Program-made: the position numbers and the translations under genes
DNA from: Pseudomonas sp. FP2309
GTDB lineage: Bacteria > Pseudomonadota > Gammaproteobacteria > Pseudomonadales > Pseudomonadaceae
Length of the DNA: 64,000 nt
Reading direction: 5' to 3'
Assembly: GCF_030687575.1 (NCBI RefSeq)
Contig: NZ_CP117439.1
Coordinates: 4,851,501-4,915,500, forward strand
Notes under the pieces: generated by a model
Told to the model about the DNA's origin: nothing
The model's input: the letters and a program-made list of their open reading frames with translations, nothing else
Databases searched by the model: none
Part shown: in pieces, positions 24,640 through 33,776 of the stretch
Position numbering within the stretch: the first letter of the stretch is position 1
Layout: the number at the start of each line of letters is the position of its first letter

Positions 24640-25728
24640 ATGACCCGTTTATTGCGCATCACCCTGTTGGGCCTGTTGATCATCGCAGGCCTGCTCACCG
24701 CCCTGATCTACAGCCTGACCTGGCGCCCCGCCGCCAAGGAGACCCTGCCGGTGAGCTGCGTCGCGCCTCGTGCGCCGACCCTGCTGCCGGGGCAGGCGCT
24801 CAAGGTGATGACCTGGAACGTGCAATACCTGGCCGGCAAGAACTACGTGTTCTGGTACGACACGCCCGACGGCAGCGGCCCGGACGATCGCCCTACCGTG
24901 GAAGACATGGCCGTGAGCCTGGACGAGGTGGCGCGGGTGATTCGCGACGAGCAGCCCGACATCCTGCTGTTGCAGGAACTCGACGAAAACGCCAAGCCCT
25001 CCCACTACCAGGACCAACTGGCGCTGTTGCAAGAGCGCCTGGTCGACCTCTACCCCTGCAGCACCCAGGCGTTCGACTGGAAAGCCGACTTTGTGCCCGA
25101 CCGGCATATCTTCGGCAGCGTCGGCCGCAAACTCGCGACCCTGAGCCGCTACCAGATCGAACACGCCGAACGCCTGCAACTGCCAGCGCCGGACACCAAC
25201 TTCATCAGTCGCCAGTTCCAGCCCAAGCCTGCCTTGCTGCTGACCTACCTGCCCCTGAGCGACGGTGGCCAACTGGCGGTGCTCAACACGCGCCTGGACG
25301 ACGACGCGCCGGGCCGCAGCGCGGTGCAAGAGCAGGTGCAAGCTGCCGTGAAGTTGCTGGATAAATTCGAAGGCCGTGGCACGCCATGGCTGATCGGCGG
25401 TGACTTCAACCTGCTGCCCCTGGGGCAATTCCTGCGCCTGGACGCGGGCAAGCGCGGCCAGTATTCACCGGACAGCGAGCTGCACCTGCTGTGGGACAAA
25501 TACCCGATGATCCCGAGCAACAGCGAATCCAGCGGCATCGACCGCGAAAAATGGCTGACCTATTTCCCCAACGACCCCAGCCTGGACGGCCCGGATCGCA
25601 CGGTGGACTACCTGTTCTACAGCTCGCGGATCAAGCGGCTGGAGGCGAAAGTGCGGCAGGACGATACCTTGCGTATCTCCAACCATTTGCCGGTGATTGC
25701 ACGGTTCCTACTGCCCGCCGCGCAGTAG
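24640..25728 (+). CDS. Endonuclease/exonuclease/phosphatase-family protein, membrane anchored
   Basis: A 362-residue EEP-fold hydrolase with an N-terminal membrane anchor (residues 5-27) so the catalytic domain faces the periplasm. Motifs are VMTWNVQYLAG, LLLQELDENAK (metal-binding Glu), IGGDFNLLPLG (Asp/Asn) and TVDYLFYSS...ISNHLPVIARFLL (final Asp-His). Substrate could be nucleic acid, phosphoinositide-like lipid or sphingomyelin-like headgroup; sequence does not decide. Confidence 0.86.
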   Translation: MTRLLRITLLGLLIIAGLLTALIYSLTWRPAAKETLPVSCVAPRAPTLLPGQALKVMTWNVQYLAGKNYVFWYDTPDGSGPDDRPTVEDMAVSLDEVARVIRDEQPDILLLQELDENAKPSHYQDQLALLQERLVDLYPCSTQAFDWKADFVPDRHIFGSVGRKLATLSRYQIEHAERLQLPAPDTNFISRQFQPKPALLLTYLPLSDGGQLAVLNTRLDDDAPGRSAVQEQVQAAVKLLDKFEGRGTPWLIGGDFNLLPLGQFLRLDAGKRGQYSPDSELHLLWDKYPMIPSNSESSGIDREKWLTYFPNDPSLDGPDRTVDYLFYSSRIKRLEAKVRQDDTLRISNHLPVIARFLLPAAQ

Positions 25729-25834
25729 CCGCAAATTATCCCCGCAAAGGGGACAATTAATTTCATTTCTGCCCAATTGTCGCTCACTCGATTCGGCCGT
25801 ACATTCACTGCCAAGCCAACAGGCGGCCAGGATG

Positions 25835-25866
25835 CAAAAAAGCCCGCGTTCAACGCGGGCTTTTGC
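25835..25866. terminator. Bidirectional intrinsic terminator
   Basis: AGCCCGCGTT and AACGCGGGCT arms with a short loop are flanked by AAAAA on the left and TTTTGC on the right, so it can end both the rightward EEP gene and the leftward DUF1206 gene. Confidence 0.85.
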
Positions 25867-25926
25867 TTATTTGCGCGGTTTGATCCGCGCGGTGGCTCCT
25901 CATGGCCGTGAGACTTCCGTTTATCA

Positions 25927-26742
25927 TCAATCCCTGTTCTGTACTCCGGGCACATCCATGTTGATCTTGCGCCAGAAGGCTTCAGAGAAACTGTAAACCG
26001 AGAAAGCAATCAGCCCTGAGGCCATCACCATCAAAAGCAACCAACCGGCAGGTAGGTTTTGGAGCGCATCCAGTGACTCCTTCATACCAGGCGGATCCAT
26101 GGCTTGATAAGCGGAACCGCTGATTGCGAGCAGTAACGCAATCTCTATAAAAACAACCCCGCGCGCGATTAGGCCGAACCGCGAGACCGGGCGAACGTAG
26201 CGCATGACGTCTTCGTCGGCCTCAAAATATTTCTCGAACGAGGCCTTCCATCCCTTGATGAGGTGAGCAACACCCACACCAAGCGGGACGAGTGCGATCA
26301 GGTACACCACCAAATTCGAGTGATCCCAAGACAAAAAATGCGCCAGCCAGTCTTTGGTCTGCCCACCGGAATGACCCGAGCTTCTAACGCCGCTAATGAG
26401 TAGACCCAGCGCAAAAACCGCTAGAGCACCATTGACCACACCTCCGGCAAGCAGACCTGCGCGAATCACCAAGCCTTTGAGTTTTTTCCCATGATGATCG
26501 ACATCACGCGTAGCTTGCAGAACGCGCCAAGCCGCAAACGCAAGAAGACCTGCCACAACAAGCCCAACTAAAAAATAGCCAAACGGTTGGCTTAGCAATG
26601 CTTCCAGGCTTTTGTGGCTGTCTTTGGGCTTCGTCGAATCTTGTGCTGCCAGGAGCGCGAAGATACCGATGATCAAATAAAGCAATCCTCGAGCGGCGTA
26701 GCCTCCTCGAGCGAGTATTACCAGGCTATGTTGCGCGGACAT
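25927..26742 (-). CDS. DUF1206 family membrane protein
   Basis: A 271-residue integral membrane protein built from three DUF1206 repeats, each a pair of helices opening with an LARGGYAARGLLYLIIG-like motif (also LKGLVIRAGLLAGGVVNGALAV and ISRFGLIARGVVF-like RFGLIARGVVFIEIALLLA). GGGA nine bases upstream favours the ATG at 26742 over another at 26751. Base composition is slightly AT-richer than its neighbours. Function unknown. Confidence 0.83.
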   Translation of the reverse strand: MSAQHSLVILARGGYAARGLLYLIIGIFALLAAQDSTKPKDSHKSLEALLSQPFGYFLVGLVVAGLLAFAAWRVLQATRDVDHHGKKLKGLVIRAGLLAGGVVNGALAVFALGLLISGVRSSGHSGGQTKDWLAHFLSWDHSNLVVYLIALVPLGVGVAHLIKGWKASFEKYFEADEDVMRYVRPVSRFGLIARGVVFIEIALLLAISGSAYQAMDPPGMKESLDALQNLPAGWLLLMVMASGLIAFSVYSFSEAFWRKINMDVPGVQNRD

Positions 26743-26821
26743 TCGATGCATTCCCAGATCTGATAAAGAGCAGACCCTTCTTGCGGGATGGGGTTCTATT
26801 TCAGTGCCAGACGAGCGCCCT

Positions 26822-29332
26822 CTATGTCCCTCTCGGCTTCGCACGGGCCGTCGCCTCGGCAACCAGTGGATCATCCGGCCAGTAATGCTTCGGATACCGC
26901 CCCTTCAAATCCTTCTTCACCTCGGCGTACGTGCTGCGCCAGAAGTTCGCCAGGTCCTGCGTCACCTGCACCGGCCGCCGCGCCGGGGACAGCAGGTGCA
27001 ACTTGACCACCTGACGCCCGCCGGCGATGCGCGGGGTGTCCGCCAACCCGAACAATTCCTGCAAGCGCACCGCCAGAATCGGTGGCTGTTCGCTGTAGTC
27101 CAGACGCACCGATGAGCCCGACGGCACTTTCACATGCTGCGGCGCCAGTTCGTCCAGGCGCTGGGGCAGCGGCCAGGGCAACAGGTTGTGCAGGTAGCTG
27201 GAAATATCCAGGCTGGCGAAATGGCTCAGGCGCGAGACTTTGCCCAGGTAGGGCATCAACCAGTGTTCCAACCCGGCGAGCAAGGCCTTGTCGCTGACAT
27301 CTGGCCACTCGCTGGTTTTGCCGGCGTCCAGTTGGCGCAGCAGCATCACCCTGGCCTGCCATTGACGCAGCTCGGGGGTCCAGGGCAGCAGTTCCAGGCC
27401 TTTACGGCGCACCAGGTTGACCAGCGCCTGGCTGCGCGCGGATTCATCCAGGCCCGTGAGCGGCTCGCGGCTGAGCACCAGTTCGCCGACTTTGCGTTGG
27501 CGTTCGGCGCGCAATACACCTTCGCGCTCGTCCCAGTCCAGTTGATCGACGTTGCGCACTTGCTCGGCGAGTACCGTGTCGAACAGGGCCGGATCAAAGT
27601 CCGCCGCCAGGTAGATGCGCTCTTCGCGCTGGCCCTGGCGGCTACCCAGGTCTGCAATCACCAGCCAGGCTTGTTTCATCAGGCTGTCGGCTTCTGCGAA
27701 CAGCGCCGCGCGGCCATTGGCCAGGCGGTATTCGGCGCCGCCTGGGCGACGTTGCTGGGCGACGCGGTCGGGGTAGGCCAGCGCCAGCAAAGCCCCCAGC
27801 CAGCGCGGGTGATCGGGATCGGCCACCGGTTGCGTCGGCTGGCCTCTTAGATAACTGCGATATTGCCGCGCCAGTTGCTTGGCCCGCTGCACACCACCTT
27901 GGGTGCCGCGTGCACGCTCTTCGCCGGACAACAGCGCCAGGCGACTGTGCAAGTCCGCGCCAGCACCGCGCAAGATATCGCGCTCGCCCAACAGCGCGGC
28001 GACGTCACAGGCCATCGCCGCCAGCCCCAGGTCCTGCCCACGCAACAGCAAATGGGCAATACGCGGGTGGGCCGGCAACTCGGCCATGTTCTGGCCATGA
28101 GCGGTGAGCGTGTCTTCGTTTAATGCGCCAAGACGCACCAACAGGTCCTGGGCCTGGGCGTAGGCGGCGCTCGGCGGCACATCCAACCACACCAGTTGCG
28201 TCGGCGTGACGCCCCAGCGCGCCAGTTGCAAGGCCAAGCCGGCCAGGTCGGCGGCGAGGATTTCCGCACTGCCGTACGCGGCCAGGCCTTCATGCTGGTC
28301 CTCGGACCACAACCGATAACACACCCCCGGCTCCAAACGCCCTGCCCGGCCAGCACGCTGGGTGGCGCTGGCGCGGGAAATACGCTGGGTGTCGAGGCGA
28401 GTCATGCCGCTGCCGGGGTCGAAGCGCGGCACCCGTGCCAGCCCGGCGTCGATCACCACGCGCACACCGTTGATGGTCAGGCTGGTTTCGGCAATGTTGG
28501 TGGCCAGCACCACTTTGCGCTTGCCGGCGGGCGCCGGGTCAATGGCGGCGCGTTGGGCGTTGAGGTCCAGCTCACCATGCAAGGGGCATAGCAGGACGTC
28601 GGCGCGTTCACCCAGCGCGTCAGCCAATTGCTGATGCACACGGCGTATCTCGGCCTGCCCCGGCAGAAACACCAGCACGCTGCCGGTTTCGTCATGCACG
28701 GCTTCAAGGACGGTCTGCACCACGCGTGGCTCGATAAATTCGCCCGGTTGGTAAGGCCGCCCCCAGCGCATCTGCACCGGGAACATGCGCCCTTCGCTGC
28801 GCAGGATCGGCGCGTCGTCGAGCAAGCTGGCCAGGCGTTCGCCTTCGAGGGTGGCGGACATGAGCAGGATTTTCAGCGGTTGCTCGTCACGGAACAGCTC
28901 ACGGCCGTTGAGGCTCAGGGCCAGCGCCAGGTCGGCGTCGAGGCTGCGCTCGTGGAATTCGTCAAAAATCAGCAAACCCACGCCTTCCAGCGCCGGGTCA
29001 TCCTGCAAGCGGCGGGTAAGGATGCCTTCGGTGACCACTTCGATGCGCGTCGTGGGCCCGACTTTGCTGTCGAGGCGGATGCGGTAGCCCACGGTCTGAC
29101 CGACCTTTTCTCCCAGCTCACTGGCCAGGCGTTCGGCAGCCGCACGGGCGGCCAGGCGCCGCGGTTCGAGCATCAGGATGGTTTGCCCGGCCAGCCAGGG
29201 CTCGTTGAGCAAGGCCAATGGCACGCGGGTGGTTTTACCGGCGCCGGGGGGCGCTTCCAGCACGGCTTCATGGCGATTCGCCAAGGCGTCACGCAGGGCG
29301 GGTAAAACATCATCGATCGGCAACGAATTCAT
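26822..29332 (-). CDS. hrpB: ATP-dependent RNA helicase HrpB (DEAH box)
   Basis: An 836-residue DEAH/RHA helicase. Walker A is EAPPGAGKTT, motif II reads LIFDEFHERSLD (DEFH rather than DEAH, as usual for HrpB), motif III is MSATLEG, and the second RecA domain has VLATNIAETSLTI and QRAGRAGR. A ratchet domain and the HrpB-specific C-terminal region, ending in WRSTYAEVKKDLKGRYPKHYWPDDP, complete it. GGAG precedes the ATG at 29332 by six bases. Confidence 0.95.
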   Translation of the reverse strand: MNSLPIDDVLPALRDALANRHEAVLEAPPGAGKTTRVPLALLNEPWLAGQTILMLEPRRLAARAAAERLASELGEKVGQTVGYRIRLDSKVGPTTRIEVVTEGILTRRLQDDPALEGVGLLIFDEFHERSLDADLALALSLNGRELFRDEQPLKILLMSATLEGERLASLLDDAPILRSEGRMFPVQMRWGRPYQPGEFIEPRVVQTVLEAVHDETGSVLVFLPGQAEIRRVHQQLADALGERADVLLCPLHGELDLNAQRAAIDPAPAGKRKVVLATNIAETSLTINGVRVVIDAGLARVPRFDPGSGMTRLDTQRISRASATQRAGRAGRLEPGVCYRLWSEDQHEGLAAYGSAEILAADLAGLALQLARWGVTPTQLVWLDVPPSAAYAQAQDLLVRLGALNEDTLTAHGQNMAELPAHPRIAHLLLRGQDLGLAAMACDVAALLGERDILRGAGADLHSRLALLSGEERARGTQGGVQRAKQLARQYRSYLRGQPTQPVADPDHPRWLGALLALAYPDRVAQQRRPGGAEYRLANGRAALFAEADSLMKQAWLVIADLGSRQGQREERIYLAADFDPALFDTVLAEQVRNVDQLDWDEREGVLRAERQRKVGELVLSREPLTGLDESARSQALVNLVRRKGLELLPWTPELRQWQARVMLLRQLDAGKTSEWPDVSDKALLAGLEHWLMPYLGKVSRLSHFASLDISSYLHNLLPWPLPQRLDELAPQHVKVPSGSSVRLDYSEQPPILAVRLQELFGLADTPRIAGGRQVVKLHLLSPARRPVQVTQDLANFWRSTYAEVKKDLKGRYPKHYWPDDPLVAEATARAKPRGT

Positions 29333-29442
29333 ACTGGCTCCAAAGCAGAGCGGCGAGTATAACGGCGAACTGCCGCCTGCCGACGCTGGTCTCAAGGTCA
29401 GTGTTATATAGTCGCGTATCAACCGAATTCAGGAGAGTCCCT

Positions 29443-29862
29443 ATGCGTATCGCTTCCCGTGTTATCGGCGGTGTTCTGGCCGTCACCCTGTTGAGCCAGC
29501 TCACCGCCTGCGGTTCGATTTTCTACCCTGACCGCCGTGGCCAGATCGACGGCAAGATCGACCCGGCGATTGCCGCGCTCGACGCTGTGGGCCTGCTGTT
29601 CTACGTGATCCCTGGCCTGATCGCATTTGGCGTCGACTTCGCCACCGGTGCGATTTATTTCGAGCCAGGCAAGACCGCCCAAGTCGCGCCGGAAAAACTC
29701 CAGCAAGCCATCGGCGCCGATGGCAAGGTCGACAACGCCAAGCTGCAGACCATCATCCAGACGGAAACCGGCCGCACCCTGCCCCTGGACGACCCGCGCA
29801 TGATTCAGTTCAAGGGCAGCGTGCAGCAACTGGCCGCCCTCGGCCTGCAACCCGCCGCGTAA
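29443..29862 (+). CDS. Small lipoprotein of unknown function
   Basis: A 139-residue lipoprotein: signal VIGGVLAVTLLSQLTAC with the lipobox LTAC, then FYPDRRGQIDGKIDPAIAALDAVGLLFYVIPGLIAFGVDFATGAIY, in which the hydrophobic segment could insert in the membrane. The C-terminal third is soluble. AGGAGAG lies six bases upstream of ATG 29443. It is nine bases upstream of the CDF transporter gene. Confidence 0.82.
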   Translation: MRIASRVIGGVLAVTLLSQLTACGSIFYPDRRGQIDGKIDPAIAALDAVGLLFYVIPGLIAFGVDFATGAIYFEPGKTAQVAPEKLQQAIGADGKVDNAKLQTIIQTETGRTLPLDDPRMIQFKGSVQQLAALGLQPAA

Positions 29863-29871
29863 GGACTGCTT

Positions 29872-30777
29872 ATGACCAGCAGCCCCGAACACGCAAGGCT
29901 CCTGCGCCTGGCCACCCGCGCCTCTGTCGGCGTGGCCTGTGCGTTGATCATCACCAAAGCCATTGCCTGGTGGTTCAGCGGCTCGGTGAGCATGCTCGCC
30001 GGGCTGACCGACTCACTGCTCGATGGCGTGACCTCGCTGTTGAACCTGCTGGCGGTGCATTACGCACTGCGCCCGGCCGATGACGACCACCGTTACGGGC
30101 ATGGCAAGGCCGAGTCATTGGCGGGCATGGCCCAGGCCATGTTCATTGGCGGCAGTGCGGTATTGATCGCGCTGCAGGCCTACGAACGTTTGCAGCATCC
30201 GCAACCGGTGGGTGCGCCGTGGCTGAGCATTGGGGTGATCGTCTTTTCGCTGGTGCTGACCGTGGCGCTGCTGATGCTGCAACACCGGGTCGTGCGCGAA
30301 ACCGGCTCCAACGCCGTGCGCGCGGACTCGCTGCACTATCGCTCCGACCTGCTGCTCAACGGCAGCATCCTGGTGGCATTGGTGCTGGCCGCCATCGGCC
30401 TGCATCAGGTGGATGCCTGGTTCGGCCTGGGCATCGCCGCCTACATTTTGTGGAGCGCGATCCACATCGCCCGGGAGAGCTTTGCGGTGCTGATGGATGA
30501 GGAACTGCCGCCGGAGGTGAGCCAGCACATGCTCGACCTGGCGCGCGGCGTGCCGGGTGTCCTGGGCGCCCATGACCTGCGTACGCGGGTCTCGGGCAAC
30601 CATTGGTTCGTGCAGTTGCACCTGGAGTTACCGGGCGAACTGACCCTGTCGGTGGCCCACGGCATCAGCGACAAAGCCGCCGATGCCATCCACGCGGCCT
30701 ACCCTAAGGCCGAAGTGCTGGTGCATGCCGATCCTGCGGATCAGCTTCAAGCCGCAGGCCTCAAGCCGCACGTTTGA
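29872..30777 (+). CDS. Cation diffusion facilitator, FieF/YiiP type
   Basis: A 301-residue proton-coupled divalent cation exporter. Six membrane helices carry the zinc/iron site: Asp pair in AGLTDSLLDGV of helix 2 and His/Asp in LHYRSDLLLN of helix 5. HRYGHGKAESLAG follows helix 2 as in FieF. A cytoplasmic ferredoxin-like C-terminal domain (residues about 210-295) has VPGVLGAHDLRTRVSGN. Metal specificity (Zn, Fe or Cd) cannot be read. Confidence 0.92.
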   Translation: MTSSPEHARLLRLATRASVGVACALIITKAIAWWFSGSVSMLAGLTDSLLDGVTSLLNLLAVHYALRPADDDHRYGHGKAESLAGMAQAMFIGGSAVLIALQAYERLQHPQPVGAPWLSIGVIVFSLVLTVALLMLQHRVVRETGSNAVRADSLHYRSDLLLNGSILVALVLAAIGLHQVDAWFGLGIAAYILWSAIHIARESFAVLMDEELPPEVSQHMLDLARGVPGVLGAHDLRTRVSGNHWFVQLHLELPGELTLSVAHGISDKAADAIHAAYPKAEVLVHADPADQLQAAGLKPHV

Positions 30778-30800
30778 AACCTGCCGCTTGAAGCTTACGG

Positions 30801-31835
30801 CTACCATTGCACTTGATAGCCGCGACTGCCCAGGCAGTTGCCCTGGGCCTGTCGGTAGGTTTGCACCACTGCCGGGTCGGGGGCGTAGGTGACGGCCTGC
30901 GGGTCGAAGCCGCTTTGCTGCACAGCCCAGCGATAACAGTCATAGCCGTCCTGCTGCACTTGGGCCGGTGACTGTCCGTTGGCGGGATACGCCACCACGT
31001 CATAGCCATTGCCTTGCGGCGCGGGCGGCGGCGATGGCACTTGCGCCGGCGGTTGCACCACCACGTACTGTTGGGTGCTTTGTTCGTAGGCGTAGTAGGC
31101 GCCGGCGGCGAGGAACAACAGCGAGCCGCCCACCCACACTTCGCGCGCATAGTCCGGTAAGTAATGCACGCGGATGCCATAGGGCGGCGCCACTACCACG
31201 TAGCGCGGGCCTTGAGGGCGGTACCAGTAGCCGCCCGAGAAAAAATAGTCCTGGCCGCGATAGGGCACGCGGTAATTGCGGTCAGGGAAGCGGTCGACGA
31301 CATAGCCCGGACGATACTGCGGGCCGGGGCCCCAACCGTTGCCATGGCCGTCCGGACGTCCCGGCCAGCGATGATCATCCGGACGTGGACCGGGGCGCGA
31401 GCCTGGGCCGCCGGCGTCCCAATGCCGGTTGTCGTCGTTGCGCCGAGGGATATCGCGGTAGTAGCCCTGGCGCGGTTCCTGGGTCTGGCGCACGGTGTCG
31501 GGTCGCCCCTGGATCGGCAGGTTGTTCGATGGCTGCGGCTGCGGCGCCGGCCGGCTCTGTTCATTGCCTTGTGGACGAGCTTGCCACTGCCCGCCGCCAT
31601 TGTGAGCGCCACGTTCGCCCGGCTGATTCTGCTGGCGTGGCTGATTGTTCTCAGGGCGTGGCGCGTTATTTTGCGGCCGTGGCGCCTCATTGCCCTGCCG
31701 CCCGCCCTCCGGCCCTCGTTCATGCTGACCACCGCCTTCTGGGCGCGGTGCGTTATCACGCTCGTCGGCCGCTACGTGGCTGCCCACGGTGACCATCAGC
31801 AAACCTACACCTGCCAAACGCCAGATGCGCTTCAT
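30801..31835 (-). CDS. DUF6515 family exported protein with low-complexity N-terminal region
   Basis: A 344-residue exported protein. The signal sequence RIWRLAGVGLLMVTVGSHVAADE is followed by about 150 residues of Pro/Arg/Asn/Gln/Gly low complexity with repeated APRPENNQPRQQN-like units. Then comes a folded domain with YVVDRFPDRNYRVPYRGQDYFFSGGYWYR, one hydrophobic segment and a C-terminal domain with QDGYDCYRWAVQQSGFDP and a closing CLGSRGYQV. AGGA precedes the ATG at 31835. Function unknown; envelope location likely. Confidence 0.83.
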   Translation of the reverse strand: MKRIWRLAGVGLLMVTVGSHVAADERDNAPRPEGGGQHERGPEGGRQGNEAPRPQNNAPRPENNQPRQQNQPGERGAHNGGGQWQARPQGNEQSRPAPQPQPSNNLPIQGRPDTVRQTQEPRQGYYRDIPRRNDDNRHWDAGGPGSRPGPRPDDHRWPGRPDGHGNGWGPGPQYRPGYVVDRFPDRNYRVPYRGQDYFFSGGYWYRPQGPRYVVVAPPYGIRVHYLPDYAREVWVGGSLLFLAAGAYYAYEQSTQQYVVVQPPAQVPSPPPAPQGNGYDVVAYPANGQSPAQVQQDGYDCYRWAVQQSGFDPQAVTYAPDPAVVQTYRQAQGNCLGSRGYQVQW

Positions 31836-31847
31836 GCTATTCCTCAC

Positions 31848-32188
31848 TGCGGATTAGGGCCTGTCCATGAGACTGGAAAAGCGCGGCCCGGTTCTCGCAC
31901 AGGTTATCAGTCACGAGAAGATTGTTCGCAGGCAAAAGAAAAGGGGTGACCCGTCGGCCACCCCTTGAGAACTTCGTCCGTGCTCAACGCTTTTGGCGCT
32001 GGCTCACCTCACGCAGCCTTCTGGGCCGTGTGCAGCCTGGAGGCCGGCTCAACCCTGCTGGGGTGGCGGCCGCAGCGGGCCTGATTGGGCGGGCTGCTGT
32101 GGACTGTTGTCCAGGCGGTGATTCTGTTGATAAAGATACAGTCCCGCGCCCGACAGATGATTGCGAAGATTGCGTCAATAAACAGTGC
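31848..32188. other. Spacer between DUF6515 and Lrp genes; possible unlisted minus-strand transcript
   Basis: No plus-strand gene. On the minus strand a frame near 32060-32160 would encode LYLYQQNHRLDNSPQQPAQ but has no usual start codon. An intrinsic terminator at 31930-31966 points leftward with no gene before it. I cannot assign a gene. Confidence 0.35.
31930..31966 (-). terminator. Leftward intrinsic terminator without an assigned upstream gene
   Basis: AAGGGGTG (minus strand) pairs with CACCCCTT, and the 3' side is followed by TTCTTTTGCC. There is no comparable T-run on the plus-strand side. Confidence 0.55.
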
Positions 32189-32218
32189 TTGCGCAATTTT
32201 TAACCCTTCATGGATAAT
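32189..32218 (+). promoter_or_regulatory. Sigma70-type promoter for the Lrp-family gene
   Basis: TTGCGC, an 18-base spacer and GATAAT lie about 33 bases before the start codon. Confidence 0.45.
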
Positions 32219-32250
32219 TCGCCGCAATAGTTACGACAAAGGCCAACCCA

Positions 32251-32730
32251 ATGAGCAAGCTTGACCGATACGACCTGAGTATTCTGGCGGAATTGCAGCG
32301 CGACGCGAGGATCTCCAACCAGGAGTTGGCCGAACGTATTGGCCTGTCGCCGTCGCCCTGCTCGCGCCGGGTCAAGCAACTGGAAGACGACGGCTACATC
32401 TCCCGCCAGGTCGCGCTGCTCGACCGCAAGATGCTCGGCCTGAGCCTCACTGCCTATGTACTGATCGGCATGGACCGCCACACCCCCGAGCGTTTCGAGA
32501 ACTTCGAAGCTGCCATCCGTACCCTGCCCCAAGTGCTCGAATGCAGCCTGGTCACCGGTATGGATGCGGACTATCAGTTGAAAGTGGTGGTGCCGGACAT
32601 GGATCACTATCAGAAACTGCTGCTGGGCCACCTCACCCGAATCGAAGGTGTGACCAGCGTGCGCTCGAGTTTTGTGCTCAACCAGGTACTGAACAGCACC
32701 GAGCTGCCGCTGACTCACCTGCGTACTTAA
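32251..32730 (+). CDS. Lrp/AsnC-family transcriptional regulator
   Basis: A 159-residue regulator. The helix-turn-helix is ILAELQRDARISNQELAERIGLSPSPCSRRVKQLEDDGYI, of the SPSPC.RRV type; the RAM domain includes CSLVTGMDADYQLKVVVPDMDHYQKLL. It stands alone, so its regulon cannot be guessed from neighbours. A TGTGGGA-type REP hairpin follows the stop. Confidence 0.92.
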   Translation: MSKLDRYDLSILAELQRDARISNQELAERIGLSPSPCSRRVKQLEDDGYISRQVALLDRKMLGLSLTAYVLIGMDRHTPERFENFEAAIRTLPQVLECSLVTGMDADYQLKVVVPDMDHYQKLLLGHLTRIEGVTSVRSSFVLNQVLNSTELPLTHLRT

Positions 32731-32747
32731 CATCGGCGAGGGTCAGA

Positions 32748-32775
32748 TGTGGGAAGGGGTGAGCCCACTCCCACA
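32748..32775. repeat. REP-like hairpin
   Basis: TGTGGGA and TCCCACA arms around a short spacer resemble the TGTGGGAG class of Pseudomonas REP singlets and sit just after the Lrp gene. Confidence 0.6.
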
Positions 32776-32856
32776 CCTGGCTTGCACGTCGATCCAGGTC
32801 AATGTTGCAGTCGCGACGCTGCCGTATACTTGCCGCCTGCCCACCGGAAGAGTTCC

Positions 32857-33075
32857 ATGAATAACATCGACCCCGTCCTGTTCGAAGAATGGATGATGAC
32901 CGGCCTGGTTACGATCCTGATCATTTTCATGGGCTTTATCGTCTGGGACCTGGCGAAAAAATCCAAGGCCGGGCGCTTTGGCTCGTTCATTCTGTTTTTC
33001 GTGCTGGGCCTGGGCGTGGCCGCGTTCATCATCAAGAGCGTGGTGATCGGCCTGATCGAGTCCGGCGCTTTATAA
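32857..33075 (+). CDS. DUF2788 small membrane protein
   Basis: A 72-residue protein with two hydrophobic helices ([17 protein letters not shown] and [24 protein letters not shown]) joined by the basic loop [10 protein letters not shown]. This is the DUF2788 layout. The last six bases overlap the end of the convergent rluE gene. CGGAAG precedes the ATG. Function unknown. Confidence 0.85.
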   Translation: MNNIDPVLFEEWMMTGLVTILIIFMGFIVWDLAKKSKAGRFGSFILFFVLGLGVAAFIIKSVVIGLIESGAL

Positions 33076-33705
33076 GCGCGCCGGCACGGCCTTCCATTGG
33101 CCTTGATCGAGGCCTTCGATCGACCAGTCCCCAATGCGCACGCGCACCAGGCGCAACGTCGGCAAACCCACCGCCGCGGTCATGCGCCGCACCTGGCGGT
33201 TACGCCCCTCCCGAATCACCAGTTCCAGCCAGTGTGTCGGCACGCTCTTGCGAAAGCGCACCGGCGGGTTGCGCGGCCATAACGCGGGCTCTTCCAACTG
33301 CCGCGCTTGGGCGGGCAAGGTCTTGCCGTCGTTAAGTTCGACGCCGTCGCGCAAGCGCTGCAACTGCTCTTCCGTCGGCTCGCCTTCCACTTGCACCCAG
33401 TAGGTTTTCGCCAGTTTGTGCTTGGGGTCGGCAATGCGCGCCTGCAACTGGCCGTCGTTGGTCAGCAACAACAGGCCTTCACTGTCACGGTCCAGGCGGC
33501 CGGCGGGGTAGATGCCGGGGATGTCGATAAAATCCTTGAGGGTAGCGCGCCCGCCTTCGTCGCTGAATTGGGTCAGCACGTCAAAAGGCTTGTTGAACAG
33601 GATCAGCTTGGGCTCGGCCGGTGGCGCCTTGGCGACACGACGCGCAGCGGAATGCGGAGGTTTCACACCGGGGCGGCGCGAATCAGGGCGAGTAGGACGG
33701 GACAT
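33070..33705 (-). CDS. rluE: 23S rRNA pseudouridine(2457) synthase RluE
   Basis: Isomerises a uridine of 23S rRNA. The 211-residue product has a basic Arg/Pro-rich head (residues 1-35), then [16 protein letters not shown], the catalytic motif [20 protein letters not shown] (Asp nucleophile) and the closing [34 protein letters not shown] of the RsuA/RluE class, with no S4 domain. The ATG at 33705 gives the usual length. No clear ribosome binding site. Confidence 0.92.
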   Translation of the reverse strand: MSRPTRPDSRRPGVKPPHSAARRVAKAPPAEPKLILFNKPFDVLTQFSDEGGRATLKDFIDIPGIYPAGRLDRDSEGLLLLTNDGQLQARIADPKHKLAKTYWVQVEGEPTEEQLQRLRDGVELNDGKTLPAQARQLEEPALWPRNPPVRFRKSVPTHWLELVIREGRNRQVRRMTAAVGLPTLRLVRVRIGDWSIEGLDQGQWKAVPARL

Positions 33706-33776
33706 GGCAAAGGAACATCTAACGGTCAGGACCGACAATGCTAGTGGCCTGACCGTTAAATAACCATCCCAACCGC

